In this document: positions 18,116 through 23,700 of the stretch, one piece after another
Layout of the letters: each line of letters opens with the position of its first letter
Position numbering within the stretch: the stretch's first letter is position 1
NCBI RefSeq assembly: GCF_024199985.1
Contig: NZ_JANARS010000005.1
Span: forward strand, 248,001-312,000
Source: Nocardioides pinisoli
GTDB taxonomy: Bacteria > Actinomycetota > Actinomycetes > Propionibacteriales > Nocardioidaceae
Direction: 5' to 3'
DNA: 64,000 nt
Notes under the pieces: model-generated
What the model saw: the letters and a program-made list of their open reading frames with translations, nothing else
Told to the model about the DNA's origin: nothing
The model's database searches: none
Program-made: the position numbers and the translations under genes

Positions 18116-18342
18116 CACAGCGCATCTCGCACCGTGTGCAGGACGAGCCCGTCGCCGTACACGTCGACGCTCTCGGCCGCGCCGCCGTCCGCAGCCGACC
18201 GAGCGCGCCAGTACGGGCACGTTGGGTCGTGAGCCACGGAGACGACGCGCAGCGGCGCACCCGTGACGCTGCTCCGGCCAGCCGTCTCGGTAGCCTCCGG
18301 TACGCAGTCCGCGCACGGTGCCTTGTCGAGCTCAGTGGTCAT
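18115..18342 (-). CDS. Small element protein (75 aa)
   Basis: Not recognised. The 75-residue product starts MTTELDKAPCADCVPEATE and contains HDPTCPYW near its middle, so it has three cysteines that might bind a metal. AGAGGA lies 7 bases before the ATG at 18342, which fixes the start although the frame is open to 18450. Its start overlaps the end of the upstream gene by 11 bases, and its stop is coupled as TGATG to the next ORF. Confidence 0.6.
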   Translation of the reverse strand: MTTELDKAPCADCVPEATETAGRSSVTGAPLRVVSVAHDPTCPYWRARSAADGGAAESVDVYGDGLVLHTVRDAL

Positions 18343-18718
18343 CGTGGGTTCCTCTCGGTAGGAGCTGTTCACTCGTTCGCCGGCGTTTCCGCCGCCGAAA
18401 AAAAGGGGCGACTGCTGGGGTCTTCCGGGTGTCGTCGTTCTCGACGGCACCCCCTCCCCCGGTGGTGTCGTCGACGCGCTGGGCGTCGAGGTCGTCGAGC
18501 TCGGCGAGGTGCTGGCGGTAGGCGTCGCGTGCCCGGATGACGCCAGCGGTGTACCTAGCCAGGGCCGCGGCGCGGTGCGGGTCGCCTGTGGCTGAGGCAG
18601 GGGGAGAAGAGAGAAGGGTTGAGCGTGAAGCGTCCGGGTGGGAGCAGGACGCTTGGGGCGAAGTGTCCGGGTGGGGCCCTGACGCTTTGGCCGAACCGTC
18701 CGGGTGGGGGCAGGTCAC
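18332..18718 (-). CDS. Element protein with N-terminal 11-residue repeats
   Basis: Not recognised. The N-terminus holds three imperfect 11-residue repeats (CPHPDGSAKAS, GPHPDTSPQAS, CSHPDASRSTL) encoded by 33-bp DNA repeats. A helical segment (DPHRAAALARYTAGVIRARD) and a basic tail (FFRRRKRRR) follow. I set the start at GTG 18718, which overlaps the stop of the upstream gene as GTGA; GTG 18745 is possible. The repeats may act as DNA sites rather than for the protein. Confidence 0.5.
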   Translation of the reverse strand: MTCPHPDGSAKASGPHPDTSPQASCSHPDASRSTLLSSPPASATGDPHRAAALARYTAGVIRARDAYRQHLAELDDLDAQRVDDTTGGGGAVENDDTRKTPAVAPFFRRRKRRRTSEQLLPRGTHDDH

Positions 18719-18720
18719 TT
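18628..18720. repeat. Three 33-bp tandem repeats with internal dyads (iteron-like)
   Basis: The block GTCCGGGTGG recurs at a 33-base period (GTCCGGGTG starting at 18632, 18665 and 18698). The first unit contains a perfect 8-bp dyad, AAGCGTCC (18628–18635) and GGACGCTT (18647–18654); the other units carry decayed forms of it. The array overlaps the 5′ end of 18332–18718 and lies just after the winged-helix gene 18715–19080. Confidence 0.75.
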
Positions 18721-19080
18721 CGACCTCCGCCTGTGGACGGGACACGCAGCTTTCGGCTCACCGATCGGGCCCTTGTCGACGGCGTGGAACGGCACGACCA
18801 GACACATCGAGGTGCTGCCCTCGGCGAGCCAGCCGAACTCAACTGCCATCTGGATGTGCTCGTGGAGCCGGCGCCGGTCGAGTGGTTGGCCGGGGAGCCC
18901 GAGGGTTGCGGCCACGTCGCCACGCTTGAAGGTGGCGTGGCCGTTGTTGCCGTGCGAGCCGTAGGCGAGGGCCGCGACGCGTAGCCACTTCGGCAGGCGA
19001 GGGTCTCCCGAGCGGCGATGCCACTCCTCCTGCGAGTGGCGGGCGTGGTCACCGACGATGGGGTTGTCCACTCGGGTCAC
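18715..19080 (-). CDS. Element protein, probable winged-helix DNA-binding
   Basis: The 121-residue product (VTRVDNPIVGDHARHSQEEW...) contains LPKWLRVAALAYGSHGNNGH, FKRGDVAATLGL and HEHIQMAVEFGWLAEGSTS. This pattern resembles winged-helix proteins encoded in actinophage replication or regulation regions. GTG 19080 overlaps the preceding stop as GTGA, so the longer frame to 19323 is rejected. Its gene ends where the 33-bp repeats begin, an arrangement like replication initiator genes with adjacent iterons, but no initiator family can be named. Confidence 0.6.
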   Translation of the reverse strand: MTRVDNPIVGDHARHSQEEWHRRSGDPRLPKWLRVAALAYGSHGNNGHATFKRGDVAATLGLPGQPLDRRRLHEHIQMAVEFGWLAEGSTSMCLVVPFHAVDKGPIGEPKAACPVHRRRSK

Positions 19081-19358
19081 CACAGGCCGGGCTCCTGCTC
19101 GGGCGGAGCGGGCTCCGGCTCGTCGCCGGCGGCCGCGGCGACGTCGACGGACTGGGCCGCAGCGATCGTCACGGCATAGCCGCGTGACTCGGCCAGAGCG
19201 ATGAGGTCGCGGGCGGTGTGCTGCTGGGCGACCCAGCGACGCGATCTCGTGTTGAAGACCGGCGGGCGGCCGCGGAGCTCGAGGTAGAGCGACCTGCTGC
19301 CCCAGCCGGCGAACTCTGCCCATCCGTCGCCGATGACGACCTCGAGGGACCGGGCCAT
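19077..19358 (-). CDS. Small element protein (93 aa)
   Basis: Not recognised. The product begins MARSLEVVIGDGWAEFAGWG and continues with RSLYLELRGRPPVFN and HTARDLIALAESRGYAVTI, then a Pro/Glu-rich tail. The alternating strand and helix pattern suggests a small alpha/beta fold. It starts one base after the stop of 19360–19611 and its stop overlaps the next GTG, so it belongs to a coupled gene chain. Confidence 0.55.
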   Translation of the reverse strand: MARSLEVVIGDGWAEFAGWGSRSLYLELRGRPPVFNTRSRRWVAQQHTARDLIALAESRGYAVTIAAAQSVDVAAAAGDEPEPAPPEQEPGLW

Positions 19359-19359
19359 C

Positions 19360-19611
19360 TCAGAAGAGCTCCATGCCGTCGCGCAGAGCCGCGACCCAAT
19401 GGCGAACGGCGTGAGCCGTGCCCTGGACGTCGATGTCGTGGTGGCGGGCGCGGGCTCGCAGGACGTCGACGCCGGCCGGATCGGGCCTGATGGCGCCAAC
19501 GACGAGGACCACGCGGGCGCCGTGGGGTGCGTGCTCGATCGCGGCACAACGGCCCTTGATTCGTTCCTGGTCGACGTCGCGCAGGTCGATAACCACGGTC
19601 CCGCTGATCAC
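19360..19611 (-). CDS. Small element protein (83 aa)
   Basis: Not recognised. The product (MISGTVVIDLRDVDQERIKG, then HGARVVLVVGAIRPDPAGVD) alternates hydrophobic strands with helices. The pattern faintly recalls STAS-like folds, which is a weak guess. The GTG start overlaps the previous stop as GTGA. It is the second gene in the chain running from 19826 towards the capsid gene. Confidence 0.55.
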   Translation of the reverse strand: MISGTVVIDLRDVDQERIKGRCAAIEHAPHGARVVLVVGAIRPDPAGVDVLRARARHHDIDVQGTAHAVRHWVAALRDGMELF

Positions 19612-19826
19612 GAGCCACCACCTGCAGTCGGGCGCAGCAGATGAGTGAGGCGTGCGCGCTGCTCGTCAGTGAGGGGCGGCGCCTCGTCGACGGTGCGCTG
19701 GATGTAGGCCGCGAGCTTTTCGGCCGCGTAGTCGCGGCGAGCGTCGAGGACGTCGGCCGCGTTGCCGGCCTTGACGGCGCGCGCGACTGCTGCGCGCTTC
19801 AGGACGACGGGATCCTGAGTGGACAT
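19608..19826 (-). CDS. Small helical element protein (72 aa)
   Basis: A 72-residue charged, helical protein (MSTQDPVVLKRAAVARAVKA, AAYIQRTVDEAPPLTDEQRA, LTHLLRPTAGGGS). Proteins with the LTDEQRARL-LLRP pattern are common as hypothetical proteins in actinobacterial phages and integrated elements; no function is known to me. It leads the coupled chain that ends with the capsid gene. Its ribosome-binding site lies in a short hairpin (19827–19841). Confidence 0.6.
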   Translation of the reverse strand: MSTQDPVVLKRAAVARAVKAGNAADVLDARRDYAAEKLAAYIQRTVDEAPPLTDEQRARLTHLLRPTAGGGS

Positions 19827-19841
19827 CGGAGGGGACCTCCG
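19827..19841 (-). promoter_or_regulatory. Hairpin enclosing the ribosome-binding site
   Basis: The minus strand reads CGGAGGTCCCCTCCG directly before the ATG at 19826: a 6-bp stem with a 3-base loop. The GGAGG needed for ribosome binding forms the 5′ arm, so initiation may be held back unless the stem opens. The rest of 19842–19966 holds a second hairpin (19856–19873) and no gene. Confidence 0.5.
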
Positions 19842-19966
19842 GGCACGGGTACTCCCTCGCCCGGTGGGGCGAGATTTCCTCCGTGTAGGCCCGGCGGCCC
19901 GCTCGCGTGCGGCTACTTGCTAGCTGTCCGCCCCTGAGCTGTTGGGACTGACATTAAACCCAACCG

Positions 19967-20263
19967 CTACAGAGCTTCGGTGACAACTCGCCGACCACCT
20001 GGACCGGCTTCGTCTTTCATCCGCTCAAGGATCGGCACCAGCTTGTCGTGCCGCAGTGGAACGTTATGGCCCTTCCTGCAGCGCAGCACGGTGGAGGTGT
20101 TGAAGCCTCCCGGCTCGACCCCGGGACCTTCGAACCATGGCTCGCCGTCGTCGCCCTCGAACGTGTAGAGACCGATCGTGCCGAGGCGCCGGTTCTCACT
20201 GCTGCCGCACGCTCGGCAGGTCACGCGGATCCCGACGTACTGCTCGGATGGCGGCCGGGTCAC
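19967..20263 (-). CDS. Element protein with zinc-ribbon-like cysteines (98 aa)
   Basis: A short protein with CRACGSSENRR near the N-terminus and LRCRKGHNVPLRHDK in the second half: a CxxC and a CxxxH pair that could hold one zinc ion. The fold is probably a zinc ribbon; the function is unknown. The preferred start is GTG 20263, with GGAGGA upstream and a GTGA overlap with the integrase stop; ATG 20275 is the alternative. Being coupled to the integrase, it might help regulate recombination. Confidence 0.6.
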   Translation of the reverse strand: MTRPPSEQYVGIRVTCRACGSSENRRLGTIGLYTFEGDDGEPWFEGPGVEPGGFNTSTVLRCRKGHNVPLRHDKLVPILERMKDEAGPGGRRVVTEAL

Positions 20264-21645
20264 GGTGTCCTCCACCCGATCCGAACGGTCTCGGGGTCGA
20301 AGTCACGGCGCCCGGACTCGGGCTTCAGCAGGGTGACGGTCATCAGCGCGTCGACAACCTGCCGGCGTTGCGCGATGTCGAGCCCCGACCAGGCCTCAAC
20401 GACGTCCTGGGCGGCCACCAGCGGCCCCAGGGCGTCCGTGTGGACGGCCGCCGCGATCTCGGCCTCCGTCGCCTCCAGCTCCGCCTTGAGGCGGGCGCTT
20501 GACTTCCTGACGGCGGCCAGGGTCAGGATGCCCTCCTCAAGGCCGGTGGCGAGGTCGTCGAGGCGCTCACGAATACCGGAGGCGCGGCTCTGGAGGCCGC
20601 GCAGCTCGTCTGTGTCGCTGCTGCGGAGAAGGTCGGCCGCGTCGGGACGGGAGAGCCGCTCGACGACCACAGCCTCGACGAACTCGTCCACCGGCTCGGC
20701 CTTGCGGCTGATGCACTTGTTGGCTCGGCAGACGTAGACGCGTCTCCCGTGGCGGGTGTGCCCGGTCATGACGTCGCTCCCGCACTTCCAGCACAGGGCG
20801 ATGCTGGGCAGCAGGTACTTCCGAGCCGTCGTGAGGGTCGTACGACGCTCGGGGACCGACAGGATCGCCCGGACCGTCTCGTGGGTGCCCGCTTCGACCA
20901 GGGCTGGCCACACGGCGGGGCCGACGACCTCGCCGCGGTAGGTCCGCAGGCCGGCATAGCGCGGGTTCTGCAGCATGCGGCGCACCGTGGTGTGGTCCCA
21001 CGCGTTCCCGGCCGTGGTCAGAGCACCGGCGTCGTTCCAGCGCTTGGCAATGCTCTTCAATGAGGCGCCGTGCATGACGTCGGCGTACGCCTGGCGCACG
21101 TGTCGGGCCTCGGCTTCGTTGACCGTGACGCCGTCGCTGGCGTACCCGAACGGTCGACGGCCGCCTGCGGGGCGTCCCTGCTCGGCGGCCTGCTGCTGGG
21201 CGCGCTTCTGGCGGGCGCCCTTGCGCTCGACCTCGCCGCGCGCGACGGAGGCGAGGATCCGGCCGACGAGCCGACCAGCGTCGGTGGACAGGTCGACGTC
21301 ACCCGTCACAGTCGCGATGCGGAGGCCGGTGCGCTGGGCGAGGTCGATCAGCCCCTCGAGCTCGGTGAGGCGGCGCGTGAGCCGGTCGACGTGCCAGGCG
21401 ACCACAACGTCTGCTCCCCCGGACTCGACCGCCTCGAGCATGCGCCCGTACTCCGGGCGCGGCTTGCGGGAGGAGGCCGACACGTCGTTGTCGACGAAGA
21501 CGCGCGCGACGTCCCAGCCGCGCTCGGCGCACAGCTTCAGGCAGTCCTCGCGCTGGCGCTCCACCGCGGCGCCAGAGCCCGTGCGGTCCAGGCTTTGGCG
21601 GAGGTAGACGAAGGCCCTTTGTGGGGTGTTGACAGTCCCGGCCAT
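20260..21645 (-). CDS. int: Large serine integrase
   Basis: This site-specific recombinase of the large serine family joins attP to attB through a Ser-DNA intermediate. The 461-residue product has the resolvase domain (FVYLRQSLDRTG, catalytic Ser18; VVAWHVDRLTR; LVGRILASVARGEVER) and the recombinase domain (about 160–275, GGRRPFGYASDG, TVRRMLQNPRYAG). A zinc ribbon follows (Cys285, Cys288, Cys306, Cys311), then a coiled-coil segment (about 345–400) and a C-terminal tail. The gene starts 25 bases inside the right junction, the usual place for an integrase. No Shine–Dalgarno precedes the ATG; TAGAGT lies six bases upstream. All key residues are present, so it should be active. Confidence 0.95.
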   Translation of the reverse strand: MAGTVNTPQRAFVYLRQSLDRTGSGAAVERQREDCLKLCAERGWDVARVFVDNDVSASSRKPRPEYGRMLEAVESGGADVVVAWHVDRLTRRLTELEGLIDLAQRTGLRIATVTGDVDLSTDAGRLVGRILASVARGEVERKGARQKRAQQQAAEQGRPAGGRRPFGYASDGVTVNEAEARHVRQAYADVMHGASLKSIAKRWNDAGALTTAGNAWDHTTVRRMLQNPRYAGLRTYRGEVVGPAVWPALVEAGTHETVRAILSVPERRTTLTTARKYLLPSIALCWKCGSDVMTGHTRHGRRVYVCRANKCISRKAEPVDEFVEAVVVERLSRPDAADLLRSSDTDELRGLQSRASGIRERLDDLATGLEEGILTLAAVRKSSARLKAELEATEAEIAAAVHTDALGPLVAAQDVVEAWSGLDIAQRRQVVDALMTVTLLKPESGRRDFDPETVRIGWRTP

Positions 21646-21651
21646 GTCTGT

Positions 21652-21657
21652 ACTCTA
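21652..21657 (-). promoter_or_regulatory. Putative −10 box of the integrase gene
   Basis: TAGAGT ends six bases before the integrase ATG. In the integrated state the sequence 17 bases upstream is tadA coding DNA (GTCTTC). In the reconstructed circle it becomes TTGTTT from the left end of the element, a better −35. Confidence 0.45.
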
Positions 21658-21690
21658 GCAATGTTCGATAGCTCGAAGACCTCCTCCGCG
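21655..21690. other. Right attachment junction (attR)
   Basis: Element sequence (AATGTTCGAT) meets host tadA sequence (TCGAAGACCTCC) around AGC at 21670–21672. The deduced empty site in tadA is GAAGCGC-AGC-TCGAAGAC, and the deduced element site is ATGTTCGAT-AGC-ACAAACAAC. Confidence 0.8.
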
Positions 21691-22400
21691 CTCACCACCC
21701 GCTCGCCACCGGGCACCGCCGCGGCGAGGCAGTTGAGCATCGTGGTCTTGCCCGCCTGCGTCCCGCCCGCGACGAGGACGTTGAGGCCGGCGCGCACCGA
21801 CGCCTCGAGGAACCGTGCCGCCTGGGGCGTCAGGCTTCCCAGCGACACCAGGTCGGAGAGCCGGTGGGCACGGAGCAGGAACTTGCGGATGTTGACCGCG
21901 GTGAAGCCACGCGTGATGCCCTCGAGGACGACGTGGAGACGGTGCCCCTCGGGCAGCATCGCGTCGACGAAGGGGGTGGAGATGTCGAGCCGGCGCCCGC
22001 TGGACTTGAGCATCCGCTCCACGAGCTCGTTGACGTGCGCAGCGTCGAGGCGCAGGTTGGTCAGCTCGTGACGGCCGCGGCGGGCGATGAACACCCGGCT
22101 GGGGTCGTTGATCCAGATCTCCTCGACCTCCGGGTCGTCGAGGAACGGCTGCAGCGGCCCGAACCCCGACACCCGCGCGACCAGCTCGCCGACCATGGCG
22201 CTGTCGTCGGCCACCGGCGCCACCGCGCCGGTCAGGCTCAGGTCGTCGTGGTCTCGGACCACGTCCTCGGCGATGCGTCGCACGAGCGATGCCTCGCGCT
22301 GCGGGTCGACGCCCTCGCGCCGCACCCGCTCGCGGACCTGGAGGTCGAGCCGCTCGACCAGGTCGTCGACGTGCGGTCGCGTGATGCGATCAACAGCCAT
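21670..22400 (-). pseudogene. tadA: tadA 5′ fragment (pilus ATPase, cut by the element)
   Basis: These are the N-terminal 243 codons of the CpaF/TadA-type ATPase that powers Flp pilus assembly. GFGPLQPFLDDPEVEEIWIN is the typical N-terminal domain. GRRLDISTPFVDAMLPEGHR and AGGTQAGKTTM (Walker A, about 211–221) follow, then VVSAEEVFEL, where the gene is cut at codon 244. The frame runs on into element DNA (SNIARVQTWPG...) and stops at 21537, giving a 287-residue hybrid with no Walker B. The 180 bases upstream (22401–22580) are the divergent region towards 22581–23669; no clear promoter was seen. The rest of the gene is at 12815–13352. Confidence 0.93.
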
Positions 22401-22580
22401 CGTCCAGCACCTGCTTCCCCGAGAACGTGCACCGTCACGCTACCCACGCCCGGCGCCGGCAAACAGTGGTCTGGACCGACCTGTGGATGAAGGTGGCGGA
22501 TGCGGGACGTTCGGCACTGGTGCGCCCACCCGCGGAGCCGAAAGGCTTGTGGCAAGACGACCACGAGGCGTGAGCAACCG

Positions 22581-23669
22581 ATGAGCACTCTGCTGATGAC
22601 CGGGTTCCCCGGCTTCCTGGGATCCGCCCTGCTCGGCCGACTGCTGGCGCGGCGCCCGGGCACCACCGCGACCTGCCTGGTGCAGCAGCAGCACCTGGCG
22701 GAGGCCCGGGAGCGGCTCGCGGCGATCGAGGACGAGGAGCCGCACGTCGCAGGCCGCGTCAGGCTCGTCGTCGGCGACCTCACCGCACCGGGCCTCGGGC
22801 TCGACGCGGGCGACGAGGGGCTGCTCGAGGACGTCACCGAGGTGTGGCACCTCGCCGCGGTCTACGACCTCACGGTGGGCGAGGAGGTGGCCCACCGGGT
22901 CAACGTCGACGGCACCGACCGGGTCCTCGACCTGTGTCGCAACCTGCCCGGCCTCCGGCGGCTGCAGTACGTCAGCACCTGCTACGTCAGCGGCCGCTAC
23001 GACGGTGAGTTCCGCGAGGACGACCTCGACGTCGGGCAGGCCTTCCGCAACCACTACGAGTCGACGAAGTACGAGGCGGAGATGCTGGTCCGCAAAGCGA
23101 TGGCCGCCGGGCTGCCTGCGACGATCTACCGCCCCGGCATCGTCGTCGGCGACTCCCGCACCGGGGAGACCCAGAAGTACGACGGCCCCTACTTCCTGGC
23201 GACCTTCCTGCGCCGCCAGCTCCCGGTCGCCGTCGTGCCCGCCGTGGCCGACCCCGACGCCGTCCGCTTCTGCCTGGTGCCCCGCGACTTCGTCATCGAC
23301 GCGATGGACCGGCTGTCGGTGCTGGAGGCGTCGGAGGGCAGGACGTACGCCCTGACCGACCCCGAGCCGCCGACCGCCCGCCAGCTCGTCGACGCCTTCG
23401 CCCGGCGCCTGCACAAGCGGGTCGTCTGGGTGCCCCTCCCCCTGTCCCTGACGCGGGCCGCGGTGTCGCTGCCCCTGGCCGAGCGGTTGCTGGGGCTGCC
23501 GGTCGAGGCGCTCGACTACTTCGCCTCGCCCACGACGTACGACACGACCCGCACCACGGCCGACCTCGCGGGCACAGGCGTCACCTGCCCGCGCTTCGAG
23601 GACTACGCCGACCGGTTGCTCGACTTCATGCTCGAGCACCCGGAGTACGACTCCGCGGCCATGGCGTGA
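22581..23669 (+). CDS. NAD(P)-dependent extended SDR, acyl-thioester-reductase-like
   Basis: A 362-residue extended short-chain dehydrogenase. The nucleotide-binding motif is TGFPGFLGSALL near the start and the active-site pair is in HYESTKYEAE (Tyr and Lys). The layout (VTEVWHLAAVYDLTVG, YVSTCYVSG, IYRPGIVVGDS) matches the family that includes thioester-reductase domains and fatty acyl-CoA reductases, but also sugar epimerases. The start is ATG 22581; a longer frame to 22500 lacks support. The next gene begins 31 bases downstream and encodes a protein with an acyl-ACP-reductase-like part, which favours a lipid substrate. Confidence 0.78.
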   Translation: MSTLLMTGFPGFLGSALLGRLLARRPGTTATCLVQQQHLAEARERLAAIEDEEPHVAGRVRLVVGDLTAPGLGLDAGDEGLLEDVTEVWHLAAVYDLTVGEEVAHRVNVDGTDRVLDLCRNLPGLRRLQYVSTCYVSGRYDGEFREDDLDVGQAFRNHYESTKYEAEMLVRKAMAAGLPATIYRPGIVVGDSRTGETQKYDGPYFLATFLRRQLPVAVVPAVADPDAVRFCLVPRDFVIDAMDRLSVLEASEGRTYALTDPEPPTARQLVDAFARRLHKRVVWVPLPLSLTRAAVSLPLAERLLGLPVEALDYFASPTTYDTTRTTADLAGTGVTCPRFEDYADRLLDFMLEHPEYDSAAMA

Positions 23670-23700
23670 CCGCGACACCCCCGACGTCGGGAGGAACGAC

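Larger units (their letters stand above)
13353..21672. mobile_element. 8.3-kb serine-integrase element with capsid gene, inserted in tadA
   Basis: The element lies between two copies of AGC (13353–13355 and 21670–21672). It carries about 15 genes: a large serine integrase at the right end, two excisionase-like HTH proteins, a membrane protein, an HK97-type major capsid protein and a chain of small overlapping genes. No terminase, portal, prohead protease, tail or lysis gene is recognisable. The host frame tadA is restored exactly if the AGC copies are recombined, giving an excised circle of 8,317 bp. In size and content it resembles the phiRv1-type elements of Mycobacterium tuberculosis. Satellite, domesticated remnant and defective prophage all remain possible. 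Confidence 0.92.

Noticed and set aside
17979..18125. 48-codon minus-strand ORF overlapping the 63-codon ORF
   Set aside because: No ribosome-binding site and no overlap signal with neighbours; the alternative frame is linked by TGATG and ATGA.
18555..19323. Longer alternative frames across the element's small genes
   Set aside because: They rely on starts without signals and are Arg/Pro/Ser-rich shadows; the chosen frames are joined by GTGA overlaps.
19856..19873. CTCGCCC/GGGCGAG hairpin as a terminator
   Set aside because: On the minus strand, the transcribed one, it is followed by GGAGTACC rather than a T-run; on the plus strand no gene precedes it.
13354..21670. Reading the tadA interruption as an intein or group II intron
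   Set aside because: The insert has genes on both strands, a serine integrase at its edge and a capsid gene; it does not form one frame with tadA and shows no intein or intron motifs.
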